From Kiloniellales bacterium (lineage in GTDB: Bacteria > Pseudomonadota > Alphaproteobacteria > Kiloniellales > JAKSDN01): a stretch of 64,000 nt of DNA. Both the position numbers and the translations under genes were made by a program. This document shows, in pieces, positions 1-9,013 of this stretch. Location: NCBI GenBank assembly GCA_028280455.1, contig JANQLT010000057.1, positions 1-64,000 of the forward strand. The letters run 5' to 3'. Below the pieces are notes generated by a model. It had not been told where the DNA came from, ran no database searches, and saw only the letters and a program-made list of their open reading frames with translations. The first letter of the stretch is position 1. Every line of letters begins with the position of its first letter.

Positions 1-687
1 CGCCCCTCCACGCAGGTCGTGTTTTGCAGCACGATCGCGAGGCTGCGGGAGGACAGCCTGTCGTCTTTCCATCGCAATGTCGCCATGGCGGAGCACGTCG
101 CCCTGGCCGTCGCCGAGGGGCATGCCGGAGGCCTGATCTTCCTCAGCTCCATCGATGTCTACGGCCGGCCGCCACGGGAGGTCCCTCTGACCGAGCGCTC
201 GCCGATCGATCCTGCCGGCTACTACGGCCTCTCGAAGTTCGTCAGCGAGCGGATCTTGCAAGATAGGCTGGCGGGAAGGCTGCCGCTGGCGATCCTGCGG
301 CTGCCGGGGGTATTCAGCCTCGATGAGGACGACAGCAGCGTGCTCGGCCGGCTGTTCAATCGACTGCGGAGAAACGAGCCCGTCGAGCTGACCAACGACG
401 GACGCCAGCGTCGCAGCTATTTGCACGTTGATGACCTCCACGCGATCATCACGGCGATCCAGAAGGCGCGCTGGTCCGGCTTGCTCAATGTGAGTTCCAC
501 CGGAACGCATAGCATACGGGAGATGACGGAGCAGATGCGTGCGCATTTGGGCTCGACATCGCCTATCGACGGCGTCGGCGGCGGTGACGGTGACTTCGAT
601 CTACAGATGGACAACTCGGCCCTGCGGAGGGAGCTCCCCGATGTGGCGCTCAAGTCGCTGGACGATCGTCTGCGAGCTTGGGGCTGA
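1..687 (+). CDS. NAD-dependent epimerase/dehydratase, 5' end missing
   Basis: This is the C-terminal part of a short-chain-type sugar-nucleotide epimerase or reductase. The reading frame is open from base 1 and the codons before the GTG at 19 read smoothly into the protein, so the gene starts outside the window. Visible are the strand ending in FLSSIDVYG and the catalytic YxxxK pair in YYGLSKF, followed by the substrate-binding half (RRSYLHVDDL). The N-terminal GxxGxxG nucleotide motif is missing because of the window edge. It is followed after 58 bases by an aminotransferase and a WbuC cupin, so a role in making an activated sugar for a surface glycan is likely. The exact substrate cannot be read. 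Confidence 0.8.
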   Translation, partial: RPSTQVVFCSTIARLREDSLSSFHRNVAMAEHVALAVAEGHAGGLIFLSSIDVYGRPPREVPLTERSPIDPAGYYGLSKFVSERILQDRLAGRLPLAILRLPGVFSLDEDDSSVLGRLFNRLRRNEPVELTNDGRQRRSYLHVDDLHAIITAIQKARWSGLLNVSSTGTHSIREMTEQMRAHLGSTSPIDGVGGGDGDFDLQMDNSALRRELPDVALKSLDDRLRAWG

Positions 688-745
688 CCCGGTCCATGAT
701 CTCCGACCTCGCCCCGACCGATAGAGTGATGGAGGTGTCTGCCCC

Positions 746-1909
746 ATGACGACCGCGGAGCCGCAGCCGACGCCCGGCCGTCAGCGCTATCGGGTGCCGT
801 TCAACGATCTCGCGATTCCGCAGGCGGAAACCCGGGAACGCTATCTGGCCGCTATCGAGAGGGTCATGCTGCACGGCCGCATTCTCCTGGGTCCGGAGGT
901 CGAGAGTCTGGAGCAGAGGATCGCCGCTCAACTGGGCCGGCAGCATGCCTGCGGCGTCGGCTCGGGCACGGACGCGCTGATGCTGGCCTTCATGGCCCTG
1001 GGCATCGGGCTGGGCGACGAGGTGATCCTGCCGGCCATGTCCTGGATCGCCTCCGCCAATGCGGTGAAGATGGTCGGCGCTCACCCGGTCTTCGTCGATG
1101 TGAACGACGAGATGAACATCGACCCGGCCCTGGTCGAGGGCGCGATAACGGAGCGGAGCCGGGCGATTCTCGCTGTCGACTACTGCGGCCGGGTCGCCGA
1201 CATGGACGCCCTGTCCGCCCTCGCAGAGCGGCACGGCCTGGCGCTGGTGGAGGATGGCGCGCAGGCTTTCGGTGCCACCCTGGAGGGGCGGCCGGCCGGC
1301 AGCTTCGGCGTGATGTCCTGCTTCTCCATGAACCCGATGAAGGTCTTCGGCGCCCTGGGCGAGGCCGGTCTCGTTGCCACCGACGACCCGGCGCTTCACC
1401 AGTCCCTGCTGGCCTTGCGCTACAACGGCATGCGCGACCGGGTGATCAGCCACCAGCCCGGCTTCAACGGGCGTATCGACACGCTGCAGGCGGCCATCCT
1501 GCTGTGCCGGCTGGACGAGCTCCCCGATCATGTGCAGCGCCGACAGGTGGTCGCCGGCCGCTACGACCAGGCGGTGCCAGCCGGCCTATGGCGGCCCGCC
1601 CTGCGGGCGAACAGCATCGACACCCAGTTCAGCTACTGCGTGCGCTCGCCGCAGCGGGACCGCCTGGCCGACGCCCTCGAGCGCCGCGGCATCGAATGCA
1701 AGACGCGGGAGTGGGACTACCTGCCGGCCCATCCGGCCCTTGCCGCGGAGCGGGTCGTGTCGGACAGCAAGGCAAAGCGCTTCTCTGCCGAGATGCTCTG
1801 CCTGCCGATCTTCGAAGGCATCACCGACGATGAAGTCGCTTTGGTCTGTCAGGCCTTGGCCGAAGCGGCGGAGGAGCTGGCGGCGATGGAGGCGGACGGC
1901 GCCCGATGA
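746..1909 (+). CDS. DegT/DnrJ/EryC1/StrS-family aminotransferase
   Basis: A PLP-dependent aminotransferase of the sugar-modifying DegT family, 387 residues, which is the normal length. It would transfer an amino group to a keto-sugar nucleotide. The PLP lysine is expected in SMNPMKVFGALGEAG near residue 200; the upstream GSGTDAL motif and the VEDGAQAFGA segment are family hallmarks. A good ribosome binding site (GGAGG) precedes the ATG. It overlaps the WbuC gene by four bases (ATGA), so the two are co-translated with the upstream epimerase. Amino-sugar synthesis for a lipopolysaccharide or capsule is inferred from context. Confidence 0.9.
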   Translation: MTTAEPQPTPGRQRYRVPFNDLAIPQAETRERYLAAIERVMLHGRILLGPEVESLEQRIAAQLGRQHACGVGSGTDALMLAFMALGIGLGDEVILPAMSWIASANAVKMVGAHPVFVDVNDEMNIDPALVEGAITERSRAILAVDYCGRVADMDALSALAERHGLALVEDGAQAFGATLEGRPAGSFGVMSCFSMNPMKVFGALGEAGLVATDDPALHQSLLALRYNGMRDRVISHQPGFNGRIDTLQAAILLCRLDELPDHVQRRQVVAGRYDQAVPAGLWRPALRANSIDTQFSYCVRSPQRDRLADALERRGIECKTREWDYLPAHPALAAERVVSDSKAKRFSAEMLCLPIFEGITDDEVALVCQALAEAAEELAAMEADGAR

Positions 1910-2394
1910 TCATCTACCGCAACCAGCTGCCGGCCCGGATCGACAGCGCCGACCTGGACGAGCTGGCCGAGGCCGCGCGCGCATCCCCCCGGCAGCGCGC
2001 CCGCATCATCCTGCATGGCAGCCACGCCGACAGCGTCCAGGAGATGGTGATCGCCATCACCAGCGCCACCTACATCATGCCGCACCGGCAGCTCGACCGG
2101 GAGAAATCCTACCTGCTGCTGCGTGGCCGACTGGGCGTGGTCTTCTTCGATGACGCCGGCGCCCGGGTCGACCGCTTCACCCTGGGCGGGCAGTCGGGTG
2201 ACGCAACGCTGCTCCGGTTCGACGCGGGACGCTGGCACTCGGTCGTGTCGGCCGAGCCCCTGTCCATCTACATCGAAACCGCCGCCGGCCCCCACGAGGG
2301 CAGCGACTGGGCCGACTGGGCGCCGAAATCCGAGGATTCGCAGCCTGCCCGGGAATACCTCGACCAGATGAAGCGGCTGGCCTTCGAAGCGTAA
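1906..2394 (+). CDS. wbuC: WbuC-family cupin-fold protein
   Basis: A 162-residue protein resembling WbuC, a cupin-fold metalloprotein often found in O-antigen clusters and of unclear biochemical role. The middle of the protein (SATYIMPHRQLDREKSYLLL, then FDAGRWHSVV) has the usual layout of this family: a histidine in the first cupin strand region and another in the second. The start overlaps the aminotransferase stop by four bases. It is the last gene of the plus-strand glycan operon and faces a minus-strand methyltransferase gene across a short hairpin. Confidence 0.75.
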   Translation: MIIYRNQLPARIDSADLDELAEAARASPRQRARIILHGSHADSVQEMVIAITSATYIMPHRQLDREKSYLLLRGRLGVVFFDDAGARVDRFTLGGQSGDATLLRFDAGRWHSVVSAEPLSIYIETAAGPHEGSDWADWAPKSEDSQPAREYLDQMKRLAFEA

Positions 2395-2401
2395 CCCTCG
2401 C

Positions 2402-2417
2402 CCCCTGCTCACAGGGG
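2402..2417. terminator. Hairpin between convergent genes
   Basis: CCCCTG-CTCA-CAGGGG forms a perfect six-pair stem with a four-base loop between the convergent wbuC-like and methyltransferase genes. It overlaps the stop codon of the minus-strand gene. There is no long T-run, so termination is inferred from position. Confidence 0.4.
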
Positions 2418-3575
2418 CAAGGATGGCGGGGCGAGGAACTGCGGCCTATCGCCCAGGTTGAGCCGGCGAGCCACCGCTACGGCGATTTCCGGCGGCATCG
2501 GGATGTAGACGACCCCGCCGGCTGGCACCTCAGCCGGGGCCAGAACGGGACGGCCGCGGTGCTCGGTGCCGATCCGGTCCGGGTGCTCATCGACGAAAAA
2601 GTCGAAGGGCCGGCTGACGGAGTCGTCCAGCCAGGTCGCCGCCAGCGCCGTGCCGAACACGCCGGTGGGGCGCTGATCCGCCGGCCGCTCCGCCCATTCG
2701 ACGAGTTGCGCGAGCCAATGGACGGCTCGGGCCGGCTGCCCCACCTGGCCCGCACGCTTTGGAGCGTCTTCTCGAGGGCCGTTGTCGCTCGCCCGCGCCA
2801 CCACCAGCAACTCCTTGGCAATGGCCCGGTCGCTCGCCTCGACGACGGTGAAGCCCGCGTTGCCGATCAGCTCCCGCAACTGGCCGAGCTGGAAGTGGTG
2901 GCAGTGGTCGGCAACCAGCAGATCGAAGGGATTGGCCCGCCAGTCGGGCACGGCGATCAGCAGCTCTCCGCCCGCCGCCAGTCGCCGGCGAATGCCGTCC
3001 AGCAGCCCGGCCGGCTCCGGCACGTGCTCCAGGACATGGGACAGCGACACGGCGTCGAACAGCCCGTCAACGCCGTCCAGCCCGCCCGAGAAATAGCTCT
3101 CGACATGGGGGATCGTCTCGACGCGTTGGCGGTTCTGCTCGCCAAGATCCGCGCCGGCCAGCCGCCAGGTCGGGCGACGCGCAGACAGGCTGCGCAGCAG
3201 GTGCCCCGTTCCGCAGCCGAAATCCAACCATCTTCTGGGCTTGGAGTCTGCGCCGTGGCCAGTCGCATCGAAAAAGAAGCTCAACAGCAGCTCCGATCGC
3301 GGGGCACTGTTCTCGCCGCTGAAGATCTTCTGCTCGCCGCCGCTTCCTTGATAGTAGAGCTGATAGGACTCGTAGATCGACTGGGCTTCCCGCAGGAACT
3401 CGCTGGTGACCGGTTTCTCGACGGCACCGCAATGGGCGCACTCGGCCAGTCGGCCGCCTGCCGGCCAGGGCCGGGCATCCGACGTGACCCGGCAGAGCCC
3501 CGAGAAACCCTCGACGTCCCGAAGAGCCAGCTCGCCGCACAGCGGGCAAGCGTGCTCGGCTACCTCAGCCATCAC
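2409..3575 (-). CDS. SAM-dependent methyltransferase with N-terminal zinc-binding motif
   Basis: 388 residues. The N-terminus has a CPLCG...CAHCG pair typical of a zinc knuckle, followed by a class I methyltransferase fold: SAM motif LDFGCGTGHLLRSL near residue 120, acidic residue in LAGADLGEQN, and the post-motif SLSHVLEHVPEP. The C-terminal third (GVFGTALAATWLDDS, then VVYIPMP) resembles the Rossmann-like C-terminal domain of sugar C-methyltransferases. The general plan is that of TylC3/NovU-type C-methyltransferases acting on keto-sugar nucleotides. It is the last gene of the minus-strand operon and overlaps the ATP-grasp gene by 11 bases. Confidence 0.75.
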   Translation of the reverse strand: MMAEVAEHACPLCGELALRDVEGFSGLCRVTSDARPWPAGGRLAECAHCGAVEKPVTSEFLREAQSIYESYQLYYQGSGGEQKIFSGENSAPRSELLLSFFFDATGHGADSKPRRWLDFGCGTGHLLRSLSARRPTWRLAGADLGEQNRQRVETIPHVESYFSGGLDGVDGLFDAVSLSHVLEHVPEPAGLLDGIRRRLAAGGELLIAVPDWRANPFDLLVADHCHHFQLGQLRELIGNAGFTVVEASDRAIAKELLVVARASDNGPREDAPKRAGQVGQPARAVHWLAQLVEWAERPADQRPTGVFGTALAATWLDDSVSRPFDFFVDEHPDRIGTEHRGRPVLAPAEVPAGGVVYIPMPPEIAVAVARRLNLGDRPQFLAPPSLPL

Positions 3576-5382
3576 CCTTGCCTCTGAGCACTATCGCGCC
3601 GACCTGCTCGATGGCACGCTCGATTCTCCGGTAGGTCCGCTCGATGTCTGCCTGCGTGCCGCCGTAAGGGTCTTGGATTTCGATACTCGCACCTGCAGGC
3701 CTGCCAAACTGGCCGAGCAGGAGGACCTTCGGGCCGACATCGGGGAATCTCTCCAGCAACGTCGCCTCGTTTGAGAAGTCCATAACAAAGACGACGTCCG
3801 CCCAGTCGAGCAGGTCTCTCGTCGTGGGCTGGGACCGGTGAGCCGAAAGGTCCAGGCCGAAAGTCCCTGCAGCGGCAATCACCTGGTCGGGACTGGCTCG
3901 CGGCGGCTTGCTTTCCAGGCCCCGCCACAGACCGGAGGACTGAACCTCGTGGTCTTGGCCGCTGTCGTCGACGTGCTTTCGCAGCAGATGCGCCGCGAAG
4001 GGGCTGCGCATTATGTTTCCGAGACAGATGAAGAGAACTCGCTTTCGAGCGGTCGCACCGAGCTTTTCCAGTCGCGGTGCTCGCCCGGCCGCCTGAAGGA
4101 CGCGCCTACGAAGGTGAATTCGGCCCCTTCTCTTGCCCAGTCCGCGATAGAAGCGAATCCTGTCCCTGATGGCTGACGGCAAGAGGTGGTATGCCACCCC
4201 CTTAACAAGAGCCTTCAGGCGATACGCGATCGTGAAGCGGAGCTCATCGAGCGCTGGAACCGGATCCCGCCATGACCATAGGGACGAGCGGACCGGGCGC
4301 AGGAAGTCGAGAAAGAACTGCAGTGTTTCGATTCCGCGATGGGGCCTTTCCAGGCCCTGGTGCGGATCGGCCCAGAGGTTCAGCAGCCGCTCGATGTCTC
4401 CCGAGAGCCAACGCGCCGCCACGCCATAGCGATAGCGACCGGGCGGATTCGGCACCTGGTCATGAGCGAGTTGCCACTCGTAATACGGCACATCGATCCC
4501 CGCATGAGGCGTTAGGAAGATCGAGCCCCAGTAGCGACCGTTGACCTCCATCAACGCAAAGTCTCTCGACTCCGGGTCGTAGCGAAACTCGACCATCGCG
4601 ACGCCCTGCCATGACAGATCACGAAGGAGCGCGACCGCGGCTTCAGCGAGCCGCTTATCCGGCTGCTCCGAGACGGCCGTGACGCTGACCCCGCCGGAAT
4701 AGGGCAGCTCTTTGAGGCGCCGGTGCTGAAACAGGAAAACCGGGTCGCCCCGGTCGATGAACGTGCCTATGCCAACGCCAACACCCTCTATGTACTCCTG
4801 CAGGATAATGTCATCCCAGTGCGTCGGATTGCTCTGCAAGTCACCCAGAGCTTCCTCGGCGGAACGGAGATACTTGACCTTGAAGCTGCTCGCCCCCTTG
4901 CGAACTCTCGGTTTGGAAACGAGGGGATAGGGCAGCTTGCCTCCGAGGAGGGCCGCGGCAGCCTGCGGATCTGCAACCGCCCAGGTTTCAGGCACACGAA
5001 TGCCGCAACGCCGTGCCGATTCGAGCGTCCTTTCCTTGTCCAGCACAGTCTCCACGATCTCTGGCGGAGGACAGCCGATGTAGGTCTTTGGCACCTCGTC
5101 ACGTACGGCGTTCGCAAGCACCATGGCGCCGTCACCGGTGGGAAGCACGCTGTCGACGTTCTCCCGTTCAATGGTCTCCAAGAGAGCGTCCTTGGCTTTC
5201 GCCAGATCCTGGCTCGGAGACGGCAGGCGGACAAACGTCCTAACGGCGCGTGATCGAACGGGCTTCTCGTCATCGGACAGGGAAGCGACGACGACCGGTA
5301 TCTCATGGCGATGGAGAGATCGCGCAATCGTGCAGGCTACCCGAGGGCCAGCGCCTAGAACTAGGGTCGCCTTGTGCCGCAT
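3565..5382 (-). CDS. ATP-grasp ligase fused to low-molecular-weight protein tyrosine phosphatase
   Basis: 605 residues in two enzyme parts. Residues 1-330 are a carbamoyl-phosphate-synthase-like ATP-grasp fold: N-terminal Rossmann-like ATLVLGAGPRVA, ATP-binding loop VSKPRVRKG, and metal-binding MVEFRYD...LMEVNGRYWGS. A basic linker of about 110 residues follows. Residues from about 447 form a low-molecular-weight tyrosine phosphatase with P-loop CLGNIMRSPFA (CX5R-S) and the general-acid loop IQDPYGG. The family's usual second P-loop cysteine (CxGNxCRS) is methionine here. The reading frame is uninterrupted, so the fusion is real unless there is a sequencing error. The gene overlaps both neighbours in the glycan operon. 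The phosphatase half suggests a Wzb-like role in polysaccharide export control; the ligase substrate is unknown. Confidence 0.85.
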   Translation of the reverse strand: MRHKATLVLGAGPRVACTIARSLHRHEIPVVVASLSDDEKPVRSRAVRTFVRLPSPSQDLAKAKDALLETIERENVDSVLPTGDGAMVLANAVRDEVPKTYIGCPPPEIVETVLDKERTLESARRCGIRVPETWAVADPQAAAALLGGKLPYPLVSKPRVRKGASSFKVKYLRSAEEALGDLQSNPTHWDDIILQEYIEGVGVGIGTFIDRGDPVFLFQHRRLKELPYSGGVSVTAVSEQPDKRLAEAAVALLRDLSWQGVAMVEFRYDPESRDFALMEVNGRYWGSIFLTPHAGIDVPYYEWQLAHDQVPNPPGRYRYGVAARWLSGDIERLLNLWADPHQGLERPHRGIETLQFFLDFLRPVRSSLWSWRDPVPALDELRFTIAYRLKALVKGVAYHLLPSAIRDRIRFYRGLGKRRGRIHLRRRVLQAAGRAPRLEKLGATARKRVLFICLGNIMRSPFAAHLLRKHVDDSGQDHEVQSSGLWRGLESKPPRASPDQVIAAAGTFGLDLSAHRSQPTTRDLLDWADVVFVMDFSNEATLLERFPDVGPKVLLLGQFGRPAGASIEIQDPYGGTQADIERTYRRIERAIEQVGAIVLRGKGDG

Positions 5383-6491
5383 TTCTCTTCTTGTGAAAGG
5401 TCAGTCCATGGGAATCCGCTATCGACCTGGTGGCGAAACAAGCTCGGGATCTTCGCGTTCCAACAGACCGTTCTCAAATGGCCTTTGCTGACGTCAAAGA
5501 ACGCGCATCGTTTCAAGATCTCCTTGGCTACGGGCTTGTCGAGATCGAAATGCACGCCGAGCCGCGCGTTCATGTTCGCCGTACGCCGGTTCACGACCTG
5601 GTAGCTCGGCTCTACGATCTTGCCGTTGTACCTGAGCTTGTAGTTGAGCGGGCCGTCGTCGGGGAAAGGGTTGCTGGACCCCATGTTCAGCCACTTGTGG
5701 CCATCGGCTTTGGCCCGTCGGACGATCTCGAGCACCAGCGCGGACACGACACGCTTTTTCTGAATCGCAGGGTCGCCGTTCCGCCAGCCGACCAGGCCCC
5801 AACGAAGCGTTCCGTCCTCGTCTTTCGGAATGATGGACCCGCCCACCCATTCGCCATCCAGAAAGGCGCCAAGCGCCCAACTGTCGGTCCAGAGCTGCTT
5901 GGTTTCGGACCGCGCCACGGTGCGGGCCAAGGCACCATGGCGCTTCTGGACGGTCGGCAAGAGCATGGTGTCGTAGAACTCGTCAAAGGCCCGGTCTCCC
6001 GACAGATCCTGAAAGCTGTAGTCGAGCTTGTTGATGTAGCGGAGGTCGTCCCGCGTACCGCGACTCCGAACGATCAGGTCGAAATCGGCCTGGAGATCGA
6101 CGTAGACCTCGACGTACTTCGGCGCGATGTACCATCCCCGCCTCTGGGCAAGGGCGGCCGTTAGGGGATTGAGATCCCACAGCACCAGGTCCACGTTCAG
6201 TCGGCTGCTGCCGCCCAGGACGGGCCAAGTTTGCAGCTTTCCCGCCGGGGACTGCGCCGGCGACTGATCGAAGATCCTTGCAATCCAAGGCGCGGTGAAC
6301 GGTGACTGACCGACAACCAGCACCGAGGCATCGGGCCCACCGTCGTAGAGGGGTCCTTGCCAGCAGGACGCTTCCGCTTGCCAATTGGCGAGCGTCTCCG
6401 TGAGCCCGGCAAAGGACGTCTCTGCAAGAATCAGCACGGGATCAGGGGCCTGCTGCAAGAGCTTGCGGATGGACGCCCTGAGGGCAGTCAT
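5361..6491 (-). CDS. GNAT/FemAB-like acyltransferase family protein
   Basis: 376 residues. The C-terminal half resembles the GNAT-type domain of BioF2/FemAB-like proteins: a cofactor-site-like stretch around GDPAIQKKRVVSALVLEI and the strand-helix segment WLNMGSSNPFPDDGPLNYKL. No signal peptide is seen. It overlaps the next acyltransferase-like gene by four bases and the ATP-grasp gene by 22 bases. Proteins of this kind transfer acyl or aminoacyl groups; in a polysaccharide locus they may decorate a sugar or a lipid carrier. The substrate is unknown. Confidence 0.6.
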   Translation of the reverse strand: MTALRASIRKLLQQAPDPVLILAETSFAGLTETLANWQAEASCWQGPLYDGGPDASVLVVGQSPFTAPWIARIFDQSPAQSPAGKLQTWPVLGGSSRLNVDLVLWDLNPLTAALAQRRGWYIAPKYVEVYVDLQADFDLIVRSRGTRDDLRYINKLDYSFQDLSGDRAFDEFYDTMLLPTVQKRHGALARTVARSETKQLWTDSWALGAFLDGEWVGGSIIPKDEDGTLRWGLVGWRNGDPAIQKKRVVSALVLEIVRRAKADGHKWLNMGSSNPFPDDGPLNYKLRYNGKIVEPSYQVVNRRTANMNARLGVHFDLDKPVAKEILKRCAFFDVSKGHLRTVCWNAKIPSLFRHQVDSGFPWTDLSQEEKCGTRRP

Positions 6492-7474
6492 GTCGTTCTC
6501 GGCCTGACATAGTTGTTCAGGAGCGAAATCCCGGACTTCAGGACCCGTGCCGTCGGCGAGTACAGCTCTATCGTCGCGGCCTCTAGAGGAATCGAGTTGA
6601 CCGACTTCGAGAAGCCGGTCTTGAAGCGCTCCACGCCGCCGTCGAGTTCGGCTGTGCCACCGAGATTGAACCAGGTCCTGCCTTCAGCAGCATAAAGAAG
6701 CGCTGCTTCGTGGACGTTGAACACAGGTGCCCCACACTCCATGCCCTCCGGTGACGCGCCTTGGGTGTGATTGTAGACACCGTGGGAGGCCAGAAGGAAA
6801 AGATTCGATGCCAACACTCGGTCCGCGGCGCGCGTTTGGATAAGCTCGCCGGCCCCGCTGGCGAGGAGTGACGAAACCGTCTCCGCCGTTATCCCGCCTC
6901 CAACGGCCTCTCCGTTCCTGGACCGCCGCTCCATCGATGCAGCGATCAGCGAGATGTGAGCTTGGACGGCGTCGGCGCTGGCTGCCCTGTTTGAGGATAG
7001 GCCGGCGCGCCTCGCCTTTGACAGGCTGTGCTTATGGCCTTTGCGCATGCCTGAGAACGGGCTGGGGCCGGACAGATCGAGCGAGTACTCGCGGCGCTGG
7101 TACCGGCTCATCGCATGCCCGAAGTCCGGGATTGCCGTGGCCGGCGAGCCGAAGCTCCCGATGACCAAGCTGGTCACGTTCCGCTCTCGACACCAGGCGC
7201 GCAGGCCGGCCCAGAAGCCGTCCGGGGCTTCAGCGGGGCAGCTTGGGATCTCCAGCGTGCGTCGGACACGACCGCTGCGCAGAAACCCGTAGGCTGAAGC
7301 CGTGACGCCCGGCGCCTGGGCCGCCTCGAACAACCAAGCGCTCTCGCCGCTGCCTTGCCTCCAACGGACGTAGGCGGGCGTCTTGAACGGAGACTCGGGT
7401 GCAGCCTGCGCGACGGCCGCCAGAGCCTGCTCATCCGGGTCTTCGTGGGCGGCAAAGCTCACCACTCTCGTCAA
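6488..7474 (-). CDS. FemAB/GNAT-like acyltransferase family protein
   Basis: 328 residues, with the two-lobed layout of FemAB-like proteins. The segment SGMRKGHKHSLSKARRAGL near the middle matches the usual basic helix (K.R..I.KA...G), and FNLGGTAELDGGVERFKTGF near residue 285 matches the conserved GG...FK.GF ending. It is related in fold, but not obviously in sequence, to its downstream neighbour. Both lie in one overlapping operon with the toroid protein and the ATP-grasp-phosphatase fusion. An aminoacyl or acyl transfer to a cell-surface glycan is inferred. Confidence 0.65.
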   Translation of the reverse strand: MTRVVSFAAHEDPDEQALAAVAQAAPESPFKTPAYVRWRQGSGESAWLFEAAQAPGVTASAYGFLRSGRVRRTLEIPSCPAEAPDGFWAGLRAWCRERNVTSLVIGSFGSPATAIPDFGHAMSRYQRREYSLDLSGPSPFSGMRKGHKHSLSKARRAGLSSNRAASADAVQAHISLIAASMERRSRNGEAVGGGITAETVSSLLASGAGELIQTRAADRVLASNLFLLASHGVYNHTQGASPEGMECGAPVFNVHEAALLYAAEGRTWFNLGGTAELDGGVERFKTGFSKSVNSIPLEAATIELYSPTARVLKSGISLLNNYVRPRTT

Positions 7475-8652
7475 GCCTCGGCGAGGGTTAGCTCAAGCAT
7501 GTGGGAATCGACAAAGAACTTTGCGGCCCAGTTGAGGTACTGCCATTTCCCGTAGTCGCCATCGATCGGATAGGAGCCGCGAATGCCGCCGCGCTCACCG
7601 TCGGCGCCGTCGAGCCGGAGGGTGCTCCGAACGAAGTAGTTCGCGGCAATGGCGGAATCGAGATAGGCGGTGTCCTTCGTCTCACAGAACAAGATGAGCC
7701 AGGCGTGCGCGATCTGCACATTGCCGGTCAGGCAAGACCAGGAGACAGGTGCCGACCAGTCCGCGGAAAGCCGGCCAGGAAGCGAGCCGTCGGGACGTTG
7801 ACAGGCTCTCAAACGGTCTCCAAGCGTTCGCGCCGCCGAGAGAACATCCGGGGCGCCATTGAACCGATAGGCCTCGAGCAGGCCGCGCAGGAAATAGCCG
7901 AGCGTATGGGTCAGTGGGTGGGCAGGCTGGTCAAGGCAACAGTCATCACACCAGCCATTGTCTCTCATCTTTCCGATTGCCCAGGACACGTTGCGATCCG
8001 CAGCCTCCTGATAGCCGCTGTCCGGTGCCAGGCGGGCAGCCTCATAGAGGCCCCAGGCGACATGTGTCTCGTAGGCCTTCTCGCCCGGTTGGGCGAACGG
8101 GGTCGGAAACTGCCGCCAGCAGCCATCGGGATCCATCGTATCCCGCAACCAGTCGGCGGCCTTCTGCATCGGTTGGCGGTAAGCCTCCCCGAACTCCGAA
8201 GCGCCGCAGGCCAGTCCAATCAGAATCTGCCCCGTGTTGAAGGTGACCGGAACCTTGACCGGGGCATCGATCTTGCCGCCTTGGAAGGCACCGCTGTCGA
8301 ATTGGATTGAAACAAGCCAATCCAACATCCTGCCGGCACGCTCTCGGGCCTCGCCGCTGTTGCGCCAGCGGGCATAGTCGAGCAGCGTCGGCACGATGTA
8401 TCCGGTCGTTTCCGGGTACGAGCTGCTCCAACCGCGAAGCAGGTCGAAGTCCCTCGCGACGCCGCCGTCTCGGCTCGGCGAGTTGTCTTGCGCTCTGAAG
8501 ATCCAAGCGATAGCCGCCTCGATCGCCGCGTCGTGGCTCGGTGCGACAGGCAGCTCGTCAAACTGGTCTTCCCGACGTCTGCGTTTTGCCTCAGGCGGAA
8601 GCTGCAGATACGCGATCGCTTCCCGGACTCTTTGTTTGACTTGGACTAGCAT
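7471..8652 (-). CDS. Alpha/alpha-toroid (six-hairpin) protein of glycan locus
   Basis: 393 residues, all-helical, with repeated helix pairs and aromatic-glycine turn motifs: WSSSYPETTGYIVPTLL, FDSGAFQGG, DPDGCWRQF, RPDGSLPGRL, TGNVQIAHAWL. This is the look of terpenoid-cyclase/glycosidase-type alpha/alpha toroids. The DxDTA or QW motifs of a true squalene cyclase are not obvious, so a cyclase activity is not supported; a glycan-binding or glycan-lyase role is possible. It overlaps the FemAB-like gene by four bases. It is the first gene of its transcription unit, 361 bases downstream of the methyltransferase gene. Confidence 0.5.
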   Translation of the reverse strand: MLVQVKQRVREAIAYLQLPPEAKRRRREDQFDELPVAPSHDAAIEAAIAWIFRAQDNSPSRDGGVARDFDLLRGWSSSYPETTGYIVPTLLDYARWRNSGEARERAGRMLDWLVSIQFDSGAFQGGKIDAPVKVPVTFNTGQILIGLACGASEFGEAYRQPMQKAADWLRDTMDPDGCWRQFPTPFAQPGEKAYETHVAWGLYEAARLAPDSGYQEAADRNVSWAIGKMRDNGWCDDCCLDQPAHPLTHTLGYFLRGLLEAYRFNGAPDVLSAARTLGDRLRACQRPDGSLPGRLSADWSAPVSWSCLTGNVQIAHAWLILFCETKDTAYLDSAIAANYFVRSTLRLDGADGERGGIRGSYPIDGDYGKWQYLNWAAKFFVDSHMLELTLAEA

Positions 8653-9013
8653 TGGTCATGACAGCTCATGGGAGTTTCCGGCGGCGACAATCCGCAGGCG
8701 ACCTGCCTGGTGACCGGCAAGCAACGGAGAGAGCGACTCTCGTAGGGTGCATCTTGGCGTCGTCCTCTCGCAGCCTCTCGCTAGACACGTGAATGCGGGA
8801 CAGTCAGTTCATGCGTGGCGACCGAGCTTCAGCTCTGCTTTCGCCGGTCCCGACAACCGAGAAGGAGCTGATCGCCACGGCACTGCCGACGGGCTGCAAA
8901 CCAACGGGACAACAGAGAATCTGCTTGTTTCTTGCTCGTTTCCAGGGACTCCCGTATTGATGCTTAACGATAGTTGCATTCACATCATTACATGAAGTCG
9001 AAACAAGCTCATT
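8653..9013. other. Intergenic stretch, probable promoter of minus-strand glycan operon
   Basis: 361 bases without a convincing gene; the 82-residue plus-strand ORF inside it shows no family signature. The right half (about 8930-9010) is clearly richer in A+T than the surroundings. It precedes the toroid-FemAB-ATP-grasp operon, so a minus-strand promoter is likely, but no clear -35/-10 pair was identified. Confidence 0.4.

Noticed and set aside
8747-8995. 82-residue plus-strand ORF in the intergenic gap
   Set aside because: No ribosome binding site or family signature; the composition looks random.
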